This document shows positions 19,885 to 28,413 of a DNA stretch of 64,000 nt, one piece after another. The stretch comes from Paraniabella defluvii (GTDB taxonomy: Bacteria; Bacteroidota; Bacteroidia; Chitinophagales; Chitinophagaceae). Every line of letters starts with the position of its first letter. Within the stretch, counting starts at the first letter, position 1. The stretch lies in assembly GCA_019316985.1 (NCBI GenBank), contig CP079215.1, positions 5,084,001 to 5,148,000 of the forward strand, given 5' to 3'. A model generated the notes under the pieces. That model searched no databases, had not been told where the DNA came from, and was given only the letters and a program-made list of their open reading frames with translations. Both the position numbers and the translations under genes were made by a program.

Positions 19885-21636
19885 ATACCTACGCGATTCT
19901 TTCCTTCTTTACGGTGGTACTCATCTTGGCAGGAAGCCTGGTTTGGTACCAGGTTAAGTCTGATGAATACATTGTAAAACCGGCATTGGTTTTAAACAGG
20001 CAGGGTGCGTGGCAGTACAGCTATAATCCCCGTATCGGTTTAATGCTTCGCGAAATCAAAGCAGGTAATATCTATGATAAGAACGGCGTGCTGCTGGCCA
20101 CCTCCGATAAAAGCAATTTTCAGAAAAATAAGGCACGGCTCACAGCATTGGGAGCGAACACTGTTTTATATAATGAACAATTGGCAAGAGAGCAGGAGCG
20201 CTATTATCCTTTCGGATCAGACCTGTTGTTCTGGTTAGGCGACTATAACAAAGATATTGCCAGGGAAGAAAGCGCAGGCTATGCGGCAGAATTCAGGCAT
20301 TATACGATGCTGCGGGGCTTCGAAGTAAATTATACCACAACGGAGCGAACTACTGATCGCTATAAAGAGAATAAATTTTTGCCCGAAACAATTAAAGATA
20401 ATGAGCTGGCTCTGTATGACTACAGCGCTTTGGCTCCTTTTATAAAAGCCGGGAAGGATAGTAAGCTGATTGAGCTGCAAAATAATAAGCCCAAAGACAT
20501 ATGGTTGTCGCTGGATGTATTGATGAATGAAAAGATTAATGCAATTATTCAGAGCCAGGCGCCTTATAAAAATTTTCGTACGGCAGTAGTGGCTATTAAT
20601 GCTAAAACCGGTGACGTTTTGTCTTCAGCTTCCAATCCATCGCCTTCCTATAAGGATCAGAAATTAATCAGTAATATAGAACCCGACGACTACCGGAACA
20701 TTTACAGGCAGATTTTTAACGATCGCATGGTGGTGCCGCAGGACCTTGGGATTACGTATACTTCCCGGCCGGGATCTACCGTAAAAGTGATCGATGCTTA
20801 TGCTGCATTTAACCAGTATGGACTGGGCGCTGCCAATTTCAGCTTCTTTGTTTACCCTGCAGAAGTGATACGGGCAGACGAACCCTCCAACGAGAATGTA
20901 GATATGCGTAAAGCTATTGTGCGGTCGAGCAACGTTTATTTTATTAAGCTGGCAAACGAAAAAAATTGCAGTCTTCTCTTTTTCAGATGTATGACATGCT
21001 GGGCATGAATATTATTAACCGCGGCGGATTTAATTTTAAGAAGCCTGTTGATTATAATAAAGAAGCCGATTTCAAAGCCTGGAATGAATTTTTGGATAAA
21101 GGACGCGGCATTTATTACACCAAAAACCCGAGGTTGATCAACACCCGCAAACGTTTTCAGTCTAACTACTCTAATATAGCCTGGGGACAAGGAGAGTTAA
21201 TGGCTACGCCGCTGCACCTGGCAAAAATGAGCGGAGGCATTGCCAACAAAGACTCATTACAACCCTCCCGGTTTTTATATAAAGCATGGAATAAAGCTTT
21301 GCAACAGGAGCCGGCACTGGCATTGGCAAAACATGCCGGCACTTCAGGTATTGTGGCGGCCTTCTTAAAAGAACAATCGGCAAAAGTGTCTGCTGCTACC
21401 GGCCTCGAAGTACACGGTAAAACCGGTAGTCCTGAAAGAGACAAACTGATACGCCAAAAGATCAAACCATCCGTAAAAGAGTTACAGATGCCTGGTATAC
21501 TTTTTACGTGGCTTCTCCAAAATTGGGCGCGCCTGTTGCCTTTGGAATACGTATTGAGGAGATCGGCAATTCGGAGCACGCCAAACAGCTGGCCATTGAT
21601 GTTTTAAAACAATTAAAGGCTGCGGGGTACTTTTAA
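19881..21636 (+). CDS. Class B penicillin-binding protein (transpeptidase)
   Basis: D,D-transpeptidase anchored by one N-terminal helix (YAILSFFTVVLILAGSLVWY). GTG at 19881 overlaps the SEDS stop by four bases, supporting this start and a SEDS-PBP pair. The N-terminal region has RIGLMLREIKAGNIYDKNGVLLA, the PBP-dimer-type motif (RGxIxDRNG-like, here AGNIYDKNG). The transpeptidase domain shows the Ser of S-x-x-K in SRPGSTVKVIDAY, the SxN motif in VRSSNVYF and KTG in VHGKTGSPERD. All three active-site motifs are present, so it should be catalytically competent and beta-lactam sensitive. Frame breaks near 20960 (A6 run) and 21480. The end reads AIDVLKQLKAAGYF. It is equivalent in position to mycobacterial PbpA. 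Confidence 0.9.
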
Positions 21637-21672
21637 CAAACGAAATTTGAAAATTCTAATTAGTCAATCATA

Positions 21673-22572
21673 ATGAGCAACTGGTTTAAAAAGAAGTTAC
21701 AGCAATTATCCGATAAGCTTAATGCCGATGACGAGCTGCCTCAGCAAAGTCATTCAGGCAGTGAAGCTGCTGCTACAGGCAAGAGCCTTTCAAATCAGCA
21801 GGCAGCCGCTGTATCCAGGTTTGACAATATCGAAGAACTGAAAGAAATAACCATCGGCGCCATTAACCGGGCGATAAAAATAATGGGATATGGCAATAGT
21901 ACGGTTACCGGCTTTGTATTCCACTCAGGGTTTGCCGACAACGCTATCGAAAATGTAGCTGTACACACACTTGCAAAAGACCTCGAGTTTATCAGACAGA
22001 TTAAACGTACATTAAAGTCGAGGTCGGTAGCTTTTAAAGATGATCTTACGGTTGAAGTGGTTAATGGCTCCGCACTTTTTGATAAAGTAACACCCATTAT
22101 GGATGGTATAGGTGTGGAAGTGCTGATACCCGGAGAATCGCTGCGAAAGATAAAAGCACGGGTAGTGGCTACAGAAGGTATTACATGGGAACCTGAATAT
22201 TTCCTCGAGCCGTCAGGAAAAATTTATTTTATAGGAAGGTGTAAAGACCCTAAGATTGATAACGGACCTAAAATACATAATGATATAGCATTTATAGGCA
22301 TGGAAGAAAAAGATGAAGAGCAGTATAAAATCAATAACTATATCAGCAGGGCCCACGCGCAGATTGTTTTTGATAAAGACCTCGGCGCTTTTAAAATATA
22401 CCGGTCGAGATTTTTGAATAACCCGTCACACAAAATAAAAATATATAACGCAGGTCGCAACGATTTTGCAGGTGTTAGTCTGAACCAGTCTGCGGTACCG
22501 CATGTTCTGAAAGATGGAGATTCAATATGTTTCAATGATAAGATAGTGCTGGAGTTTTATATTACCGAATAA
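21673..22572 (+). CDS. FHA-domain protein
   Basis: A 299-residue cytosolic protein in one uninterrupted frame. The N-terminus MSNWFKKKLQQLSDKL is amphipathic and may touch the membrane. A Gln/Ser/Ala-rich linker leads to an alpha/beta domain (residues about 50-175: ELKEITIGAINRAIKIM, FIRQIKRTLKSRSVAF, PIMDGIGVEVLIPGESL). A C-terminal forkhead-associated domain follows (about 180-299) with the phosphothreonine-binding pattern YFIGRCKD (G-R), NNYISRAHAQIVF (S-R-A-H) and a late N (NAGRNDFAG). FHA domains read Thr phosphorylation, so this is a probable substrate or effector of the operon kinases. It lies 36 bases after the PBP gene and 22 bases before the kinase-FHA gene. Confidence 0.85.
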   Translation: MSNWFKKKLQQLSDKLNADDELPQQSHSGSEAAATGKSLSNQQAAAVSRFDNIEELKEITIGAINRAIKIMGYGNSTVTGFVFHSGFADNAIENVAVHTLAKDLEFIRQIKRTLKSRSVAFKDDLTVEVVNGSALFDKVTPIMDGIGVEVLIPGESLRKIKARVVATEGITWEPEYFLEPSGKIYFIGRCKDPKIDNGPKIHNDIAFIGMEEKDEEQYKINNYISRAHAQIVFDKDLGAFKIYRSRFLNNPSHKIKIYNAGRNDFAGVSLNQSAVPHVLKDGDSICFNDKIVLEFYITE

Positions 22573-22594
22573 ACCGTTACGGTATACTTATACA

Positions 22595-23960
22595 ATGACT
22601 GAATTAGCAACATCATACGATATACTGAAGGTGCTGGGACATGGAGGCTTTTCCGCGGTATTCAAAGCGCGCAGGAAAACGGATGGCGACATCGTGGCCT
22701 TAAAGCAACTGGACCTGACTATTGAAAGTGAAAACCAAAAGGAGTACCGGGATTTTAAGGAAGAAGTAGATATACTTAAAAAGCTCGATCATCCTAATAT
22801 TGTGAAAGTGTATGAAGAGCATATACTTGATCACAAACCTTCGCTAGAAATGGAATTTGTTGACGGGGAAACCCTGGAAACATTGCTCAAAAAAGAGCAA
22901 TACTTTTCTATAGAGGATACACTCGACCTTATCGAGCAAATTGCCGGTGCACTCAATTATTGTCATCATTATTACTTGCCTGACAAGTTAGTACTCCATA
23001 CCGAGTCGGCTTTACTGCGAAGAAATGCCGTAATTCATAATGATATCAATCCTAAGAATATCATCCGGTCCCGTAACGAGGATGGGAGCTATCGTTATGT
23101 GCTCATCGATTTCGGCCTGTCCTTCACCGATCCTAATGCAGTACGTCATAGTAAGAAAGAAGAAGGAATGGCAGAATACAAAGCGCCTGAGAAGTGGAGT
23201 GGCACTACGGTTGATGCCCCTTCAGACATTTATAGTTTTGGTATCGTTTTGTACGAAGTATTAACCGGAACGGTGCCGTTTCCCGTTAAGGACTATAAAA
23301 TTGCGGGAGATATGATACAGCTGGAGGAGAACCACAGAAGCGCTGCAATACCCGACATGTGCCAGAAAAGGATTGCAGCTTTGAAAACGGTTCCCAAGAA
23401 GGCGAATGCGATATTCCCGAATGGCTGGAGCTGCTGGTAAAAAATGCCTGGAGAAGCGGCCACAGGATCGGTTTAAAACAGGTCGTGAGTTAAGCCAGTT
23501 TTACTATGACGGCATTGAAGGAAAAATAGAAATTCCACAGGCCAAAGATCCGGAGCCCAATGTAATAGATATTGATCCGCTTTCATCTGCTGCTACGGTA
23601 ACTACGGGCGCCTACCTGGAAGTAGTATCCAATTTCCTGACCCAGCCACAACGGTATTTGCTTCAGAATGACGTAACGGTTGTAGGACGATGGAATGAAG
23701 GAAGCCCGCTTCAGGTGGCTGATTTTGCCATACGAACCGGCGATAAATTTATTTCTAAAAATCATTGCCAGATCATTAAAAAACAACTTTCTGACGGGCG
23801 CCTGGTATACCAGTTGGGCGATGCGGCGCCCAGCAAAAATGGCACCTATTATAATGCCGAAAGAAATACGCAGCGGTTAGGGCAGCACATAAAAGTAAAC
23901 CTGAAAGAAGGAGATTTTTTCTGGATCGGAAACACTAAAATAATTTTCCATGACCAGTGA
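22595..23960 (+). CDS. Atypical Ser/Thr kinase fused to an FHA domain
   Basis: The N-terminal kinase domain (residues about 8-285) has the Gly loop LGHGGFSAVF, ATP-binding Lys in VALKQLD, DFGLS and an APE motif (YKAPEKW). In the catalytic loop the usual HRD is HND (VIHNDINPKNI): the Arg that normally contacts the phosphorylated activation loop is absent, so activity may not need loop phosphorylation. There is also an insertion before this loop (KLVLHTESALLRRNA). After frame breaks near 23385 and 23440 the protein continues KCLEKRPQDRFKTGRELSQF, a linker, and a C-terminal FHA domain: VVGRWNEGSP, FISKNHCQII and SKNGTYYN (GR, SxxH, NGT), ending KIIFHDQ. No membrane helix, so it is a cytosolic kinase. 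It could bind autophosphorylated kinase 1 or the FHA protein's partners. Last gene of the operon. Confidence 0.87.
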
Positions 23961-24024
23961 TTGACTGGTAGCCACAGTTAGTTCCCTTAGCAAGCTATCA
24001 CTAAAGCTCCCAAGCGGTGCATCA

Positions 24025-25040
24025 TTAAACACCAGTTTTATTAGGGCTTTGTGTGTTTTTATTATAAACAGGGAGCGCTACCAGGCTTAGCCCACCCGTA
24101 ACTAAAACAACCCCGGTTTGCAACAACCATAACAACCATCCCAGGGCTAAGCCAAGGCCGCTGTTCAATTGGTACAGCATCATTGTTTTTGAACTAAAAA
24201 GCATAAGCTCCAATGCCACCGGGAGTGGCCACCATACCTAAGCTGCCCGCGCATAAAACGGTAAGCGCTTCTAAAAAGCCATATTGAGTGGTTTCCTCCA
24301 GCATCAGGAAGCCTACATAAACGCAGGCTGCATATAAACCCCATAGGGCAATACTTAAAAAGATAAACTGGCCGGGACGCCTGAGTCCTTTAATAGCAAT
24401 GAAGCCCTGCCATATATGTAAGGCTATTTTTTTGAAAAGCAGTATTAAGTCTGATAATTTCTTTCGGGTTACCAGCAACCACAACATGATAATGGCGCCA
24501 AGAGCAGCTATGGCGATGCCGGCCCATAAGAGCATGCTGATACCGCCTGTATTTCGAGATTTTGAAAAAAAAGTTTGCAGGATACTCTCATGTAAATGAG
24601 GCTGGGAGAAAAGCGCCACTATAAAAAGCAATAGCAGGCAAAGCGCATCAACGATGCGTTCCAGGATAACGGTGCCAATCAGCTTGTCCAGCGGAATTTT
24701 TTCATAACGGGTTAGGGTACTGCATCGCAGCACTTCACCCAAACGCGGCACTGCCTGGTTAGCCAGGTAGCCCACCATTACTGCGAAAAAGTGTTGAGCC
24801 GGGAGGGTGTATATCCCAGCGGCTCAATAATCAGCCGCCAGCGTACCGCCCTCACCCAATGACTTAAAAGAAGAATGCCCAAACCCGGCAATACATAACC
24901 AAACCTGCCTTTGGCAAGTGCGTTGCTGATCTGCCGCTGATCAGCAGCAGTTAACCCCTTAAAGACCACCATATTAAAAAAACGCCTAACCCAAAAAAAA
25001 AAAAGATATACTGGGATATAGTTTTCGCTTTTTTAGTCAT
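24025..25040 (-). CDS. Lysylphosphatidylglycerol synthase/UPF0104-type flippase-like membrane protein
   Basis: Polytopic inner-membrane protein of the AglD/MprF-N-terminal superfamily (flippase-like domain), about 340 residues, role in lipid or polyprenol translocation inferred only. The start ATG at 25040 gives MTKKAKTISQYIFFFF, then GLGVFLIWWSLKG. Conserved elements: LLSHWVRAVRWRLIIEPLGY (R-x-x-R-W family motif), MVGYLANQAVPRLGEVLRC, LIGTVILERIVDALCLLLLF and MVATPGGIGAYAF near the end. Frame breaks at the T/A runs near 24990-25010 and 24966, then 24778 and 24205. It runs convergent to the kinase operon and is 17 bases downstream of panD, so the two are probably co-transcribed. Confidence 0.8.
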
Positions 25041-25057
25041 CAATAAAAGATTGATGG

Positions 25058-25402
25058 TTATATTTTGTTACCGGCTTTGGGAAAGATTACTTTAGGTTGA
25101 TGCTTTTTGGCCTCTTCAAAATCCATAATAGCGTAAGAAATGATCACGATAATGTCTCCCGCCATGCCCTTCCGGGCAGCAGGGCCGTTCAGGCAGATAG
25201 TTCCGCTACCGCGTTTACCGCGAATAACATAAGTTTCAAGCCTTTCGCCGTTATTGACGTTTACCACCTGAACTTTTTCATTTTCGATTAAACCTGCAGC
25301 ATCCATCAGGTCTTCGTCGATGGTAATACTGCCCATGTAATCCAGGTTCGCCTCAGTAAGGGTAACACGATGGATCTTGGATTTTAAAACTTCTATTTGC
25401 AT
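25058..25402 (-). CDS. panD: Aspartate 1-decarboxylase proenzyme
   Basis: Pyruvoyl-dependent enzyme making beta-alanine from L-aspartate for pantothenate and CoA synthesis, cytosolic tetramer. It is 114 residues in a single intact frame, starting MQIEVLKSKIHRVTLTEANL. The self-cleavage site is DYMGSITID, cut between Gly24 and Ser25 so that the Ser becomes the pyruvoyl group. Also conserved are the substrate residue Tyr in TYVIRGKRGSG and NGPAARKGMAGDIIVIISY. Length is somewhat short at the C-terminus but usual for Bacteroidota. It heads a two-gene unit with the flippase-like gene. Confidence 0.95.
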   Translation of the reverse strand: MQIEVLKSKIHRVTLTEANLDYMGSITIDEDLMDAAGLIENEKVQVVNVNNGERLETYVIRGKRGSGTICLNGPAARKGMAGDIIVIISYAIMDFEEAKKHQPKVIFPKAGNKI

Positions 25403-25599
25403 AGCCGCGCAAAGGTAGTGATTTGAATTAAACTGCCCTTATATAACGCATGGCGGAAGAAAATGTTGAACATGATGCGAGCAGTATTACCGGTTAGAAA
25501 CCAATGCATTTATCTACGCTTCCAATTCTATACCGGAATATGAGCAGGAATTAAATTCGGTTCCAGTGTACGCCCGGTAAATGCCGTACGCTGAAACAT

Positions 25600-25695
25600 A
25601 GTTATTTAAAAGGCAGGGGTATGCTGTGCATCAGTGAGATAGCACTTACTGCTGGCTACGAAGAGAAGTGTTGGCGGGCATACCATCAATTTTGA
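25600..25695 (+). pseudogene. Possible relic of an AraC-type helix-turn-helix
   Basis: Within the otherwise gene-free 25403-25863 gap, one frame reads YLKGRG then ISEIALTAGYEEKCWRAYHQF and stops. The ISEIALTAGYE piece is the second-helix signature of AraC-family DNA-binding domains, but it has no upstream domain and no intact start. I call it a decayed fragment with low confidence. The rest of the gap shows nothing I can assign. Confidence 0.3.
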
Positions 25696-25863
25696 AAGAT
25701 AATATAGTTGCTAAAAAAAAATGAGCGGATAGTAAAAACCACCCGCGTTGTAATTTATAAAAAAATTACATGAGAAATCATTAAAATATTTCTATCATAC
25801 CATGTACACAGCTCTTTACGCGGTAAAAACCTATATTTACTGGCTACGGGCCGGCTACCTAAA

Positions 25864-26346
25864 TCAGGTAGAACGTTGCGCCCAAAAATTATAGTTGTAT
25901 ATCTTTTGAAAAAACAGGTTCCCGCCCTTTACAAGGGTTTCATTTCCCTGGTCTTTAACCGCCCCGTTTAATTCAACTTTGTAAGACACCGAGTAGGGAG
26001 TGGTACCAAATTCAAATCCTCCCAGTTTTACCGCGCCTGTATAAAAATCGCTTGCAGATTCCAAGGTAATGGTCTTGCCCCCGTTAAAATCGTCGGTGCC
26101 AACCGTAATAACAGTTCCTGTTTTCCGTACCCCGTTAACCATCCAGTCGATGGTAGTGCCATTTAATGTGCTGGCAGTTACAGTTGCATTAAAATAGTCT
26201 CCTTCCGCTTTTGAAAAAGTGCCGGAGAGTGTAATCGTAACTTTAGCTTTTTGCTGGCGCCGGGGAACTGTCTTTTTAGAACAACCGGTTAGTACCGCAA
26301 GAGATGCCCATAATGTTAATGATCCAATGTACAGGAAAGCTTTCAT
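25864..26346 (-). CDS. Lipoprotein of unknown function
   Basis: About 160 residues in one frame. I chose the ATG at 26346 because it gives MKAFLYIGSLTLWASLAVLTGCSKK, a lipoprotein signal with lipobox LTGC; a longer start adds 16 residues that would bury the signal peptide. The mature part is a single beta-rich domain (KVTITLSGTFSKAEGDYFNA, TIDWMVNGVRKTGTVI, PYSVSYKVELNG), possibly immunoglobulin-like. Family not recognised. Divergent from the LytS gene, with 214 bases between them. Confidence 0.6.
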   Translation of the reverse strand: MKAFLYIGSLTLWASLAVLTGCSKKTVPRRQQKAKVTITLSGTFSKAEGDYFNATVTASTLNGTTIDWMVNGVRKTGTVITVGTDDFNGGKTITLESASDFYTGAVKLGGFEFGTTPYSVSYKVELNGAVKDQGNETLVKGGNLFFQKIYNYNFWAQRST

Positions 26347-26560
26347 GTTTAAGGGTTTTGATTTAAAAATTGAAAGTGAAGATATATTGCACAATCAGCT
26401 GCCCGATTTTTATTCAACAAGTAACAGGAATAGGTCTACATACAACACCGAAACCGCTGAAATGCATAATTTCTGTTAATGAAAGGTATTTTATAGACGG
26501 ATACATGCCGTTTGTAGTGTTTTTCGCTAAATACTATGGTTTTTAACGATTTTTGATTGA

Positions 26561-27624
26561 ATGAAACGGCTGTTATATCATGTACTTTTTGGCTGGCTTA
26601 TTTTGCGTTGAGAGGCTTTATCGAATATCTCTGGCTGCGGGGAAGCTTAAAAGGTTTTTCGGAAACCGACTATGTGGTAGCGGCCTGGCTTGCGGCTTTT
26701 TTTGAAGGGCTGCCGGAAATGTTTTACGCGTACTATCTTACTTACCGGGTATGGCCCCGGCTGGAAAAAAAGCGGCGTACATCGCTGGTGGATACTGGCT
26801 GAAGCCTTTGGTATATTGTTAATGAGCATATACCTGGTACGCATTATTTTTTACTACTTTGTTGCTGACCATATTTTTAAAGGTTTGTTTCCGTTATCGG
26901 AGCATTTCGAGTTCCGGCGGTTTATGCTGATTTTTTTCAATTTTATGGCAACGTCCGGTTTAATGATCGCCATCAAATCTGTTCGTCAGCAGCTCGACCT
27001 GAAAGAAAAACAAAAAAATCTTATCAGGGAAAAACTGGAAACAGAGCTTAAAATGCTGAAAAGCCAGATCAATCCCCACTTTCTTTTTAATACGCTCAAC
27101 AATATTTACGGGCTTTCCATAAAGAAATCAGACAAGACCCCGGAAGCCGTTATGAAGTTATCTGAACTGTTGAATTTTACATTGTACCGTTCGGGGCATC
27201 AACGATTGCTTTGGAAGAAGAATTACAGATCATTAAAGATTATATCAGCCTTGAACAGCTCCGGTATGACGACAGGCTTGATGTGCGCTGGGAACAGTAT
27301 CTCGATAATACCACCCAGGTTATTACGCCGCTGATTCTCCTGCCGCTTATTGAAAATGCCTTTAAGCATGGCGCTGCAAACAGCCGTTTTCAGTCATTTG
27401 TTCATATTAAGATCCGCCTGGAAAGTGCAAGACTGCATTTTCATATCTCTAATTCTTTTGAAAAGAATGAACAGGAAGCCATTTCAAAAGAGAGAATCGG
27501 GTTACATAATACCCGCCGGCAGCTCGAGCTAACCTACAAAGACTACGATCTGGATATTTATCAGCAAGAGCAGGTATTTGTTGTGCAATTAGTCATTAAT
27601 CTTAAAAGTTATGCATCAGCTTAA
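26561..27624 (+). CDS. LytS-type sensor histidine kinase
   Basis: Integral-membrane sensor kinase of the LytS/YehU class (His_kinase PF06580), partner of the LytTR regulator that follows. The best start is ATG at 26561 (MKRLLYHVLFGWL); the frame then slips at a T5 run. Four hydrophobic helices span residues about 5-155 (FALRGFIEYLWL, ILLMSIYLVRIIFYYF, FMLIFFNFMATSGLMIAIKS). The kinase core has MLKSQINPHFLFNTLNNIYG with the phospho-His and, after a break near 27200, the ATP-binding part LPLIENAFKHGA (N box) and ISKERIGLHNTRRQLEL. Three frame breaks in all. It overlaps the regulator gene by 14 bases. Confidence 0.88.
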
Positions 27625-28328
27625 ATGTATCATTGTGGAAGATGAGCCTATTGCGGCTGAGATCCTGGAAGATTATATCAGGCAGGTGCCTTTTTAACGC
27701 TGGCTCACAAGCTTACTGACGCCATTTATGCCCTGGATTTTTTACAGAAAGCGCCGGTTGATGTGATGTTCCTGGATATTCATTTACCAGGTTTAAAAGG
27801 GCTCGATTTTTTAAAAGTGCTCAACAGGCGGCCGCAGGTAATCTTAACCACCGCTTACCGCGAATATGCCTTAGATGGTTACGATTTAGGTGTAACCGAT
27901 TATTTACTAAAACCCATACAGTTCAATCGTTTCCTGGCAGCCGTTAATAAGCTTACGTTTATAAATCCGCAGGTGGCGCCGGTGATGGGTCTGGAAAAAG
28001 AGCCGTTGTTCAGAAGGCATGTTTTTGTTAGCATCAATAAAAAAATGTCAGGATTTACCTGGATGAGATCATTTATGTAGAAAGTCAACGGGAGTATATA
28101 AAAATCGTTACGGATAACCAGGCTTATCTGGTCAAACAGCAGCTTTCCGATTTTGAAACGCTTCTGGGAACTAACAGTTTTATACGCGTGCATCGTTCTT
28201 TTATTGTTTCCAAAGCCCGTATTCGTACGTATACTTCAGTCGAAATTGAGGTAGATGGCGGCGCTATTCCAATTGGAAGGAATTTTAAGGACCTGGTGCT
28301 CAGGGCCCTTGAACCGCCGATTTCTTAA
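27611..28328 (+). CDS. LytTR-type response regulator
   Basis: Two-component regulator of about 239 residues. The receiver domain begins MHQLKCIIVEDEPIAAEIL (acidic pocket ED) with phospho-acceptor Asp in VMFLDIHLPGLKGLDFL, Thr in ILTTAYREYALDG and Lys in LLKPIQF. The C-terminal LytTR DNA-binding domain shows YVESQREYIKIVT and SFIRVHRSFIVSK. Frame breaks near 27697 and 28052. It is co-transcribed with the overlapping LytS gene. Targets unknown; systems of this type often control envelope genes, and the secreted LysM/SH3 gene lies just downstream. Confidence 0.9.
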
Positions 28329-28413
28329 TTTTGAGACATATTTAATAAATAGCCTGTATTTGCCATTCATCTTTATTGTAAATTCGCGAAGCATTTAAAG
28401 GATCAATTTAGAT

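Noticed and set aside
13840..23960. Kinase/FHA cluster as part of a type VI secretion or defence system
   Set aside because: No Tss, Hcp, VgrG, nuclease or NTPase effector genes are present; the SEDS and PBP genes in the middle of the unit point to cell-wall synthesis.
26347..26394. Longer start for the lipoprotein gene at 25864-26346
   Set aside because: The extra 16 residues would precede and disrupt a good lipoprotein signal peptide.
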